In this document: in pieces, positions 15,870 to 26,500 of the stretch
Layout: the number at the start of each line of letters is the position of its first letter
How positions within the stretch are numbered: the stretch's first letter is position 1
Source: Ophthalmolycus amberensis
Lineage: Eukaryota; Chordata; Actinopteri; Perciformes; Zoarcidae
DNA: 64,000 nucleotides
Direction: 5' to 3'
Assembly: GCA_024529925.1 (NCBI GenBank)
Contig: JAFEUB010000774.1
Coordinates: forward strand, 607,501 to 671,500
Notes under the pieces: generated by a model
Database searches by the model: none
Told to the model about the DNA's origin: nothing
Seen by the model: the letters and a program-made list of their open reading frames with translations, nothing else
Position numbers and translations under genes: made by a program

Positions 15870-18800
15870 AATAATACAGATCTTACAAATGTCCCATCCT
15901 TCCATATCCACACACGCGTCTGTTTGAATTCAGTTGCATACTAAAATTCTGATATCGGGTGTTGTCAATGTTTATAACCCTCTGAAACGTGCGGTAAGGT
16001 GCTACATCTGCATTGTGTGTTGAGATGTGCCTTCAGTGGAAGTTTGTCTTGAATGCTTTGCATATTCGGAAAGCAGAACGCGCTGAGATCATTTAAAATG
16101 TTTTGTTTACGTTAAATATAATTTAAGTTGTATGATTTTGTTTTGTTTTATTTGTTTTCAGTCCAGTCAACGGTTTACATTTGGGAGCAGTTTGTTTGAG
16201 TGTATCCCAAACCGATCAGTAACTGTTTATGAATTCTTTATACCATCGATCCAAAGATGCACCTTTTGGTTCCCTCTATAGATAAGCCTTGGCTAAACAT
16301 CTTGTAAACAAGCTCAGTAACTGCGTTTGGTGTCAATTCAAACCAGATTTCCTTTTTGGTTTAGCGGGTATGTTCAAAAGTGTGTTTCATATTTATTCTC
16401 ATCATTATCTCCGCAAGATCTTCCTCGTTGGTACATTTTGTGGAAACAAAAGAAGGGTGGGTTTGGTGAGGTCTTGGGTGGGGTGGTGAAGGCGGGTCAC
16501 CAAAAGTGTGGTTTGTATTTTGTGCTGCCTTGTCATTTGCAGGTGCCTTCATCATTTCAAGTGTTGATTGTAGAAATAAATGTTATTCTTGAGCATGACA
16601 ATCTCTACATGCCCACGCAGAAAGTTTCTCTGCTCCGTTTGAGCATGTTTCTTTTTCTCTGTTCCCCTCTGTTGTATCGTATGTGCTGTGTGTGTTAGAC
16701 GGACCATGTGCACCGTGCGGACGTCTTTGATCTCTTCCCCGGGGTTTTCCAGACTGTGGAGATGATTGCTGGGAACCCGGGGACTTGGTTGCTCCACTGT
16801 CACGTCACTGATCACATCCATGCCGGCATGGAGACCACTTTCACCATCATAGGTGTGTATGCACGTGTCGTGATTGTGTAAATGATATGTACGTCAGTCT
16901 CACTCCCATGTGTGTTAACGTAACGTCAGTATGTGCAATAATCTGAACATCCATTGATGAGGGGTTGTCTGTTAACTCCCTTTTTCTGTCTTTTTCAATT
17001 CCAGAAAACTCCAAATTCTCAAATGGTAAGATCTGTTGTTGTTTTTTACCAACACTTCACAGCGTACGGTGTGTAAAGTAACACAGTATATCAGTACTGT
17101 GTTGATATTTAAAATATGTCCGTCACTATTTAGCAACCTTAACCAGGACAAATTGACGGTCTCACATCACCCCCGTACTCCGATCTCTCCACTGGCTCCC
17201 TGTAGCATCTAGGATACACTTCAAAATTCTCACCATCACTTACAGAGCACTTCACGGTCAGGCTCCGACTTATGTAGCTGATCTACTTCGCCCCTATTCA
17301 CCCGCCCGCACTCTCAGGTCAAACTGCTCTAGGTCTTCTGTCAGTCCCACGCACACGATTTAAGACCCGTGGTGACCGAGCCTTTGAGGCAGTGGCCCCG
17401 AGGCTCTGGAATGCTCTGCCTGCAACTCTATGCCTCGCAGATACTGTGAATACTTTTAAAAAACAGCTCAAAACCCACCTTTTTAGGCTGGCGTTTGAGT
17501 AAAAACCCATGTCCTAGACCTGCTCTTAAAATGTGTTTTAAATTTTTATTTTATTTTTTATTATTTTTCATTTATTTATTTTTCGCTGTGAATGTAATTT
17601 ATTGACCCGAGGGTCACATTATGTTTTTTATGCTTTTAACTTTCTGCTCTGTTAAGCACTTTGTGATGTTATGTCTGTGAAAAGCGCTCTATAAATAAAT
17701 TTCATTCATTCATTCATTAACATTACATTACATTAAAACTAGATTCAAAGCCAATTATATTCAGCATATATGTTATACATCTATATATATATCATGTTTG
17801 ATTGCGTGCAGATATTGATTGTTTTAATGTATTTCTCCCTGCAGGCAGGCATTGCTTTCCATTATTTTATGTATAGCATAACTATTGGTTAGATGACTTT
17901 GAAACGTGCTTATTAAGTTGAGTAGTCCATCGCGCTTGCATTAGTTATGGTCATGTAATTATGCGGTTTACGCACAGATTGGCTTCAAAAGTCTTTACTG
18001 CATTAACCTTACACAAATACTGTACTTATGTCTCGTGTAATACTGACAAAAGTGATGAATTACTAGTAAAGCTGTATAAGGTGAAATAGATTATTAGTAT
18101 TTAACCATAGCATGTTTCAAGAGTGTGTGCTCATAGATTTTCACGTCACATAGAAATGAACAGAAATCAATCGATCCCTGGAACTGTAGACAAAACACAG
18201 TACATCTAAATGTCTAACACACAGCAGAATGGGATGTACAATTAGTAGTTGTGATAACAGTAAAAAATGCATAAACACGGTCCTTTAGGACTATTGATAG
18301 TTCCATTTGGTCTGTTCACGGCCGTAGCATACCATTCATTTCTCTAGTCTAGTTCAACAGAGGTCAAAGTAGGGCAGCAGTTATTGGAGTTTCTTTGTTT
18401 CTGCTGCGATGTAATGGATGTGGAATGTTTTGTCACATGTTATCTATGTTTGCTTCAGTATTGGGTGTCGGCAAATGAATTATCTGGGTTAGACATTCCT
18501 TTAGAGCTGTTCTGGGCACTGTTGTAAGATGTATAATGCAGCAGATAAATTCTTGTCGATATAAACTTGAAAAGGATGAAATTCATTGTGCTTCAAGGCC
18601 AGTATGGGATCAGAGATTTTTGGGGTAATGGTGTAACACTGTATACATCACTAAATAAGGAATTCAATGATACAGCAAAGACACACAGGTTAGGTTGTGC
18701 ATTTTGATGTGATAAGATGTCATGGCTTTAAAGTGTTTTGTCATTTACTTACCCCTCCCTTCCTGTCTCTGACTTCCTCCTCCACTCTCTGCGTCTTTCC

Positions 18801-18891
18801 TGTTGCAGCGGCAGGAACTGAAGGCTCCAAAAAGACGTTGCTGCTCTCGCTGGCACTTGGTGTCATGGCTGTAGGGGGTGGCCTGCACTGA
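5148..18891 (+). CDS. hephl1: Hephaestin/ceruloplasmin-family multicopper ferroxidase, predicted GPI-anchored (20 exons)
   Basis: Oxidises Fe(II) to Fe(III) at the outer cell surface or in the secretory path. Coding exons: 5148-5320, 7243-7487, 8877-9089, 9491-9709, 10000-10254, 10859-11027, 11544-11677, 11817-11948, 12461-12666, 12913-13057, 13247-13459, 13839-14058, 14172-14311, 14547-14672, 14753-14859, 15013-15247, 15664-15803, 16699-16852, 17005-17025, 18809-18891; total 1109 residues. Residues 1-22 are a signal peptide and six cupredoxin domains follow. Type 1 copper ligands: H318/C361/H366/M371 (domain 2), H665/C708/H713/M718 (domain 4), H1012/C1058/H1063/M1068 (domain 6). Trinuclear ligands: HPH 128-130, HSH 188-190, H1015/H1017 and H1057/H1059. 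The methionine in domain 2, where human ceruloplasmin has leucine, and domain 1 wording such as NFATR and HPHGVFYEK point to hephaestin or HEPHL1. The C-terminal 34 residues lack a cytoplasmic tail and look like a GPI signal. The tmem135 neighbour supports hephl1, but the exact paralogue is uncertain. Confidence 0.9.
5321..7242 (+). other. Intron 1 of the ferroxidase gene
   Basis: Bounded by GTGAGT at 5321 and an AG at 7241-7242. It holds two small local duplications: about 19 bp in tandem near 5757-5796 (TGTAAACTAATGTTACTAAA unit) and a 20-odd bp spaced pair near 5890 and 5937 (AAATACCTGACAG core). Around 6470-6560 a GTTCGACCC B-box-like word hints at a decayed tRNA-derived SINE, but this is not secure. 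Confidence 0.6.
7488..8876 (+). other. Intron 2 of the ferroxidase gene
   Basis: Bounded by GTATAG at 7488 and AACAG at 8876. No repeat, RNA gene or extra exon was recognised in it. Confidence 0.6.
13479..13504. repeat. (CA)n microsatellite in intron 11
   Basis: Short AC dinucleotide run directly after the donor of ferroxidase exon 11. Confidence 0.9.
15378..15430 (-). mobile_element. Degenerate LINE 3' end fragment
   Basis: The words CTTTATTGCCCACATGGGGAAAT resemble the minus-strand reading of the common fish LINE terminus (TTTATTGATCCCC...GGGGAAATT). It lies in the intron between ferroxidase exons 16 and 17. The body of the element is not recognisable. Confidence 0.4.
15820..15867. repeat. 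(AT)n microsatellite in intron 17
   Basis: About 46 bases of alternating AT just after the donor at 15804. It lies in the intron separating the two halves of cupredoxin domain 6. Confidence 0.9.
17005..17025 (+). CDS. hephl1: 21-nt microexon (exon 19) of the ferroxidase gene
   Basis: A 21-base exon with acceptor TTCCAG and donor GTAAGA adds residues ENSKFSN between the last cupredoxin domain and the C-terminal hydrophobic tail. Its length is a multiple of three and its phase matches both neighbours, so skipping it would keep the frame and shorten the linker ahead of the presumed GPI attachment site. It is inferred from splice consensus and frame only. Confidence 0.7.
17150..17720 (+). mobile_element. 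Decayed L2-type LINE 3' fragment with (CATT)n tail
   Basis: Two successive frames encode the C-terminal end of an L2-type reverse transcriptase: first LHWLPVASRIHFKILT and ALHGQAPTYVADLL, then after a frameshift near 17358 FKTRGDRAFEAVAPRLWNALP and KTHLF. A 3' UTR with the word AAGCACTTTGTGATG and CTCTATAAATAAA follows, ending in a CATT tetranucleotide tail at 17701-17719. It is 5'-truncated and frameshifted, hence inactive. It sits in intron 19 of the ferroxidase gene, about 200 bp before the duplicated segment. Confidence 0.85.
18809..18891 (+). CDS. hephl1: Terminal exon encoding a predicted GPI-anchor signal (copy 1)
   Basis: Acceptor TTGCAG at 18808. The exon encodes residues 1083-1109: a small-residue stretch (AAG), a short polar spacer with two lysines (TEGSKK), then about 17 hydrophobic or small residues (LLLSLALGVMAVGGGLH) and a TGA stop. 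That order is the classical GPI-transamidase signal; there is no basic cytoplasmic tail as in mammalian hephaestin. The 3' UTR runs to AATAAA at 19204-19209. Confidence 0.85.
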
Positions 18892-19203
18892 TGAAGGGAC
18901 TCTGACAACTGTGGACATTAATGCACTGACAACAAATCCAGGGACAAAATCACTGCCTGTGTTATTAATGGAGCTCATGTATGTCAATATCAAGCAATGA
19001 TCAGACCAGTCAAAATATATCAATGGCTGTCCAATCATGTATAAAGTTGGAAATTATTATATTTCTTCTGACTTAAAGAAGCATTTTATATTTATGTGTT
19101 GTTTCTATGTTGCCGTTTTTCTGCCACGTTGCACTGTTTGATGTTAGTTTTTGCAAAGCATTACTGTAGGCTACCAAAAACTGTATTCCAGTTATGAATG
19201 TGC

Positions 19204-19209
19204 AATAAA
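19204..19209 (+). terminator. Polyadenylation signal AATAAA, ferroxidase gene copy 1
   Basis: Canonical AATAAA about 315 bases after the TGA stop. An identical signal occurs in the duplicated copy at 20784-20789. Confidence 0.7.
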
Positions 19210-19507
19210 GACATTTATTCAACCATATTATTATTATTCTTTCATTTGCTAGCACCACCTATAACCACAAGGTGGCGTTAATTCCATTTTAAACAGCAAG
19301 TTGTCAAGAGAACACATCAAAGATAACAAATGTTCTTATTGTGTGTGGCAACTCTTTTGTAGCTTCAATGACAACCTTTTATTTCAAGTGTCCCCATGGA
19401 TACTAACACAATACAGAATTTAAAACTTGAGTATTTTACAATTTATTGTGGTAGTTCAATTACACCTCAGACAACTCAATCCTGTCTTGAAAATCTGTGG
19501 CATCCTG

Positions 19508-21087
19508 CCATCGCGCTTGCATTAGTTATGGTCATGTAATTATGCGGTTTACGCACAGATTGGCTTCAAAAGTCTTTACTGCATTAACCTTACACAAATA
19601 CTGTACTTATGTCTCGTGTAATACTGACAAAAGTGATGAATTACTAGTAAAGCTGTATAAGGTGAAATAGATTATTAGTATTTAACCATAGCATGTTTCA
19701 AGAGTGTGTGCTCATAGATTTTCACGTCACATAGAAATGAACAGAAATCAATCGATCCCTGGAACTGTAGACAAAACACAGTACATCTAAATGTCTAATA
19801 CACAGCAGAATGGGATGTACAATTAGTAGTTGTGATAACGTAAAAAATGCATAAACACGGTCCTTTAGGACTATTGATAGTTCCATTTGGTCTGTTCACG
19901 GCCGTAGCATACCATTCATTTCTCTAGTCTAGTTCAACAGAGGTCAAAGTAGGGCAGCAGTTATTGGAGTTTCTTTGTTTCTGCTGCGATGTAATGGATG
20001 TGGAATGTTTTGTCACATGTTATCTATGTTTGCTTCAGTATTGGGTGTCGGCAAATGAATTATCTGGGTTAGACATTCCTTTAGAGCTGTTCTGGGCACT
20101 GTTGTAAGATGTATAATGCAGCAGATAAATTCTTGTCGATATAAACTTGAAAAGGATGAAATTCATTGTGCTTCAAGGCCAGTATGGGATCAGAGATTTT
20201 TGGGGTAATGGTGTAACACTGTATACATCACTAAATAAGGAATTCAATGATACAGCAAAGACACACAGGTTAGGTTGTGCATTTTGATGTGATAAGATGT
20301 CATGGCTTTAAAGTGTTTTGTCATTTACTTACCCCTCCCTTCCTGTCTCTGACTTCCTCCTCCACTCTCTGCGTCTTTCCTGTTGCAGCGGCAGGAACTG
20401 AAGGCTCCAAAAAGACGTTGCTGCTCTCGCTGGCACTTGGTGTCATGGCTGTAGGGGGTGGCCTGCACTGATGAAGGGACTCTGACAACTGTGGACATTA
20501 ATGCACTGACAACAAATCCAGGGACAAAATCACTGCCTGTGTTATTAATGGAGCTCATGTATGTCAATATCAAGCAATGATCAGACCAGTCAAAATATAT
20601 CAATGGCTGTCCAATCATGTATAAAGTTGGAAATTATTATATTTCTTCTGACTAAAAGAAGCATTTTATATTTATGTGTTGTTTCTATGTTGCCGTTTTT
20701 CTGCCACGTTGCACTGTTTGATGTTAGTTTTTGCAAAGCATTACTGTAGGCTACCAAAAACTGTATTCCAGTTATGAATGTGCAATAAAGACATTTATTC
20801 AACCATATTATTATTATTCTTTCATTTGCTAGCACCACCTATAACCACAAGGTGGCGTTAATTCCATTTTAAACAGCAAGTTGTCAAGAGAACACATCAA
20901 AGATAACAAATGTTCTTATTGTGTGTGGCAACTCTTTTGTAGCTTCAATGACAACCTTTTATTTCAAGTGTCCCCATGGATACTAACACAATACAGAATT
21001 TAAAACTTGAGTATTTTACAATTTATTGTGGTAGTTCAATTACACCTCAGACAACTCAATCCTGTCTTGAAAATCTGTGGCATCCTG
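19508..21087 (+). repeat. Tandem duplication, copy 2
   Basis: Second copy of the 1.58-kb unit, about 99.8 percent identical to the first, including the intronic part. It either arose very recently, is kept alike by gene conversion, or is an assembly artefact from unresolved haplotypes. Confidence 0.97.
20389..20471 (+). pseudogene. Duplicated terminal exon of the ferroxidase gene (copy 2)
   Basis: Identical to 18809-18891 including the acceptor TTGCAG and stop, with its own AATAAA at 20784-20789. It could be used as an alternative last exon giving the same protein if copy 1 is skipped or its polyadenylation fails. Otherwise it is a redundant exon copy. It has no upstream exons of its own, so it is not a separate gene. 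Confidence 0.8.
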
Positions 21088-22319
21088 TAAAATGTTGAGT
21101 ATCCTATCAGATCAATGAATCCTCTTGATAAAGCAGGAAACACTGCACTAGTTGCATTTAGTGTGTGCTCTGTATAATGAGTTTGTGACAATGACAAACA
21201 GTGAGCTCAGTTGATCAGTTAATGGCTGATACTCAGTCTGATTGGTTAATTAACCTATGATTGATCAAATGCCCCATCAACCTGAATGGGTTTACAGGCT
21301 GACAGATTAAAAGAGAATTTGAATTCCAAACATTTAATCAGAGGTATTGATCAACTTAACAGCACAAATTACCATATCAGTGTTTATTCAGACACAGTCA
21401 CTGTTGGTCACTCAGTGACTGCTTTGCATATTGATTACAGTTTCAGCATAGCGCGCTGCAAGTGGACAACCTGGATAACAGGGTTTGACCGCTGATAGAA
21501 ACCCTACTTTCAAACACATCGGATGTTAACTTACTTCTAGACCTACAGAGAGTCAACATTATTTTTTTTAAAGTCTAAAATGAGCAAATGTGGACTATGG
21601 ACTAATGTCTACGAAGGGGCACAATCGAACAATGATAAATACACTTTTAAAAACGGAACTTTATTATCAGAAAAGAGTTCCTGTTGCATTATTTACGACA
21701 GTCACAAAGCAAATTATTGGTCATGCAAATTGTCATCATGTCGATGAGGAATTAAGGAGTAATCTTTGCAAGATGTTGAGAACGTTTAAATAATCATGCA
21801 GTGTCACATTAGAACCAAGAAATTACCTAAGTCAGTCATTCGCGGACGGTGTGTTAAATCGTGTGTGTGAGGACTTGCAGTCTCAGCAGATAATTTCTTC
21901 GTAAACACCGCACACGTAAACACTTTACGCAACTGAAACAAACTGGAGTGTCCAGTCTTCCTCTCTATCAATAGCCGTTATTGATCGAGCCAACTATTGA
22001 TAGGCTCCACGCACCCTTATCTACAGAAGTCCATTCTGTTTTTCAACCAGACTTTGTTTGGCTTGATTCATTTTTTTTTTCACCCAGAGCGCTTTCCCAT
22101 TGCACAATGACTTTGATAAAATCAAACTAGTATATGTCATTCTTATTAATACAGACTTTTTTTTGCTGTACCATTAAGAAAAAATTGAAAAATATTGTCT
22201 ATGGGTCTCTATACGAACTGACCAACTGAACCCATTCAAGACCCTATTATTATAGATATAGCAAAGCTTTTATACAATGTTGTCGAGCGCTGGTTGGCCG
22301 AGTTGCGGACATCAGGCAG
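21088..22319. other. Intergenic between the ferroxidase gene and slc43a2
   Basis: No coding exon or recognisable repeat was seen. The right end leads into the slc43a2 promoter. Confidence 0.6.
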
Positions 22320-22447
22320 CCAATGGTCAGTAGGAGGCGCCATGTGAAGCCTGGGTGTATAAATCTGGCTTTTCACAATAACTGGTCATTTAAAGCCAAC
22401 CGGAGTTCATCAAGTTGTTTGGAGCTTGATGGTAACAGCCTGGAGCG
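22320..22447 (+). promoter_or_regulatory. Putative slc43a2 promoter and non-coding first exon
   Basis: A CCAAT box at 22320-22324 and a TATAAAT box at 22358-22364 precede a short leader that ends at a good donor (GCG|GTAAGG, exon end 22447). Transcription would start near 22388. The next acceptor in the right place is CACAG at 23363, giving a second exon that carries the start codon. This is inference from motif spacing; no transcript evidence is available. Confidence 0.5.
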
Positions 22448-22677
22448 GTAAGGACGTTTGTAATTTACCTGCACGTTGTATACCTGTAATTCATTTTTTT
22501 ATTTAATTGCATTGTAGAAACGTGTTATTTAATTAAATGAGACAATAGATATATACAGCAAGAGGCTATCCCTGATTATAATATGTTCTCTACCTTATTT
22601 ATTTCCGTGTGATCTACAGCGAACTCTGCAACTTTTATCCTACTGGTGAAGCAGATTGTGTGTGGGTGCATGTACAG

Positions 22678-22679
<2 letters not shown>

Positions 22680-22761
<82 letters not shown>
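22680..22761. repeat. Compound (TG)n(AG)n microsatellite
   Basis: About 40 bases of TG followed directly by about 38 bases of AG, in the presumed first intron of slc43a2. Confidence 0.95.
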
Positions 22762-22766
<5 letters not shown>

Positions 22767-23514
22767 GATGGCTGTGTGAGCTGATTTGTTTCTGGTTTGT
22801 CTGGCAGCTCCTTTATGTTTTGGATGCACCGCAGTAATTGCAGAGCAAAGTTGCGGTTGGATGGGCCTGAGACATTTTAGTTGTTGTGCAGTGAGAGAGA
22901 GGGGCCATGGGGTGAGGGAGCAGGGAGAAAGACCCATTTTTCTCTCAGAGTCCAGTTTAGACCAGTTTACCTTTTTGGACGAACAGCAGAATCTCTGTGA
23001 TGCCGCCACGGATGCTTCCTAAGTTCTTGGTGCCGATGATGTGATGTAAGATCTTTGTCCCTGCCTGCAGCAGAGTGATGTTATGATCTCAGTACTAGCA
23101 GGAGAGTTAATAATTCACCTTTCGTTGTTAGCAACTGGTAATATTTCTTTTCTGTGTCTCATGAGAAGGGAGACTTTCAATTAATCAAAAAAAGTTATGA
23201 ACCAAACAGAGCATATGCTCAGATATCGCAGGTTCATTTCCTCAGTTATCTCCAGTCAGGCTCAAAGTTGAGTGCTTTTATCTTGTGATCCTTCAGTAAC
23301 TACAGTGATAGGCTAACTATAAAACCTCCCCCCCCCCCTCCTCTTGTGCCTTTCTCTTCACAGATAAGTGATCAGCGATCCTTCATCCTGAGCGTCAGTC
23401 AGGGAGGCTCTCTCTGCGTTTTTCTCTCCTCTCTTCTGGTCTCTTTCGACCTACTCTCTACATTTCCCTCCTCTGCTTCTTTGCCCCTCTCTCCCTAATT
23501 TATAACCCTCGACC

Positions 23515-26500
23515 ATGGCTCCGACCCTGGTCACGGCGTTCGCCAGACGCTGGTGGATGGCAGTGACTTCTATCATTGAGAATCTGCTCTTCTCCGCCGT
23601 GCTGCTTGGATGGGGGTCGCTCCTCATCATGCTCAAGTCAGAAGGCTTCTACTCTTACCTTTGCAACGAAGAGGGTGAGTCACAACTGTTGAATTTTCGT
23701 CACAATACGTGTCTGTCATTTGTACCATTATACTTCCCACAACTTTGCCTTAATTTGCCTTGATGGTGTAGTAATTGCTCATTAGGAAAAGCAAATAGTC
23801 TTGAGCATGTGTCTTCATGAGGTTACAGTGCTGAACTCTTTCTTCCTGTACAGCACTATACAATGAGCTGTTAAAATGAGGATTGGTGATGAGGGGTGTC
23901 AGTGGCATTGTGGATTCCGGCAAAGAGAGCACGTTCTTATTCAATAGATGTAACTTAACACTGCTACCATTTTTGCCTCTTCTATTCTTTGGGAAGAATA
24001 GGTGTTTTCTCCGAAGGGAACATGGGCTGTTTAAACCTAAATCAGATAAATTAAAGAGAGAGCAGGGTTGCAAAGTTGACAAAGTGGTCCAAAGTTAAAG
24101 AGTATACGACTCCAGTGTCTCCTAAACTCTCTACTTGCCCCTTTGAGAGCTTTAACTTTCAACAGCTCCAACTAAATTGAAGACTCGGCAGCAGACTGAT
24201 TGAGAGGGATCTGATAAACCAATGACGCACTGGATCAGCTGTCCTTTTGCCCTCGCCCCTCAGTCTACTCTTTTTCTCCCCATCCCTCACTTTGAGCAAA
24301 GTCAGGCCGGTGCTTTGTGTTTTTAAGTACAAAGGTGGAATTGATACACACAATGGCCCCAGTCAGGTCTTATAGACGAGAGTAAGCAAAAGAGAACGTG
24401 AGAGAGGAATTAGGCCACACTTGTCCTTTGGACCTGTGGTGACACTGTGTCGTGCCCAATGTACAGACACTAAACTATTGGTTGGATTCAGTTTTCCCCT
24501 CTCACTATTGGCCACCCTATCTCCAAGGGACTTGAATTTTCTGACTGGAAATTTGAAGGAGGATATATTTCCAACTCCTACAGTCTTGTTTGATCTTATT
24601 CAGCATCAAAGTAGCAGCTTAACATTTGGCCATGAACCCTCAATTACTCAAGGATAATTCCAGTCGTGTCCGCTGTGATGCTGAGTGTCGGCACAGAAGC
24701 AGACTCACCGCTGAAGTAGCAAATGAGCACCCACCACTCTTGGTGACTTCCTGGAGAGCTTCCGTAGCTGTCTTATCTCGCTCTGATGATGTAAGAGGGA
24801 GAGGACCGCAGCACCAGCTCAGCTCTTTTCAGCCATGTGACATGTGATAGAAGGATAGATTTTATGACCGGTTATATGGAAGTTGTTGAAAGTCCACTGA
24901 TAAAGGACAGGAAGGCAGGAGAAAACTGATAGAAAAGTGATGAATAGTATAAATCAGATAACTGGTGGAGTTGACAGTGAAAACAAGATGATGGACAGAA
25001 AAAGGTGATGATGATGCAGCGTAGATTAGGATTTTGTGCACATGCAGCAGACATATTTGAGGAATGGTGAAAGCTTTGTGTCATGTGGGTAGGTCAGTGG
25101 CTGTGAGTCACCATGGAAGAGAAACAAAGGTTGTCACAATCTGTTCATTTTGCAGCATCCTGTCCTATCAGGTCTTCTTTCAACTCAAACTGAAACACCA
25201 CTGAGTGTTACTTGCTCATGCAGACACTTGTACGCATTCTGTTCTGCTTTCCAGAAGTCGACTTTGACACTTCAACATGTAGCGTGTCACGGTCGTTCAC
25301 ACAAGGTTGCCACGCACGTACTTGCCTCACGTGACTACAAAGATGTCGGGTGACATATTTAACCAAAAACAGAAATGATCAGCCCAATAAGTTCCCAAAC
25401 TGCTGCTATCGTTTCTCCCTCACATGGACTTTTGTACCTTGATCTCCATGCAGGTTATGATGATAATGTGAAGTTTATTGCCAGTGCCAGCTTATCACAT
25501 TTTGTCCCTGGCTTTCTAACTGACTAATAAAATCTAAATACCATCTCAGTCAAGGACAGTTGGCTTTCATGTCGGTCTAAGCGGTACAGGTTTGTCTCCA
25601 ATCGTTTTATGCTTCTGCCCCTGATATGATGTTACCCACAAGTTTGTAGTTATAACAAGCACATGTTCAGTGCACATGTAGCCACGATGTGTTATCATAT
25701 CAGGACCCCGTGAATAAGCAGAACTACCACCTCCAAATTTCATCCGTGTGCCAAGAAGAGACACAGGTCTCCATACATTAAATCATCTACAGGAGCACCC
25801 GGCTGAACTCAACTTAACACAGTCATTATTCACGCCACTCAACCTTTATGGATAGTGTTTTTGTGTACCAGAAAGACTAAATTAGACTTTCAGTTTTCCA
25901 CTTAGATGACTCATTGTTTACTTTCTTTCATCATGTTCTTCAGGCTTCAACAGTTCCAGCTACAATCTCACCCAACTCCTGGCAACGGCGACACCCGACG
26001 ACTATGCTGACTATGCTGACTATGCAAGTGAGGGAGGCGTGGTTGGTCTGGGAGACGGAGTGGAGATGAGGCCCCTGGTCCCTATGGATGGGCCCCTGAG
26101 GATGAACGGCTGGCTGATTTGTAAAGAACAGGATGAGATGCTGAACCTGGCATTTACAGTGGGCTCCTTCCTGCTCTCGGCCATCACGCTGCCATTGGGG
26201 ATTGTCATGGATAAATATGGGCCTCGCAAACTGCGACTGCTGGGCAGGTAAGCAAGAGAGAGAAGACTCCAGCTGTGACGTTATTTCTTTTTAATTCTGT
26301 GAACACTTACATACTGTTGTTTTGGGAAGATGTAAACTCCTTAAGAAGCAAAATAAAATTGGCAGAGATGGGCTGCAACTTAAATTCTCATCATCATTTA
26401 TTTCCAGCACGTGTTTTGGATTTTCCTGTCTACTCATTGCTTATGGATCCTACAACCCAAATGGTGAGTTGGCCTGAAGGGTTCTCATGTCTACCCTTTT

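Larger units (their letters stand above)
17927..19507 (+). repeat. Tandem duplication, copy 1 (terminal exon, 3' UTR and flanks)
   Basis: This 1581-base segment is repeated immediately downstream at 19508-21087. By eye only three differences were found: C/T near 18217, a one-base deletion near 18249 (CAG versus CG), and T/A near 19073. The unit contains about 880 bases of intron 19, the last coding exon (18809-18891), the 3' UTR with AATAAA at 19204-19209, and about 300 bases of downstream sequence. The breakpoints share no visible microhomology. Confidence 0.97.

Noticed and set aside
20277..20471. 64-codon frame in the second duplicated unit as an independent gene
   Set aside because: It is the duplicated terminal exon plus intron read-through; there is no start codon context or upstream exon.
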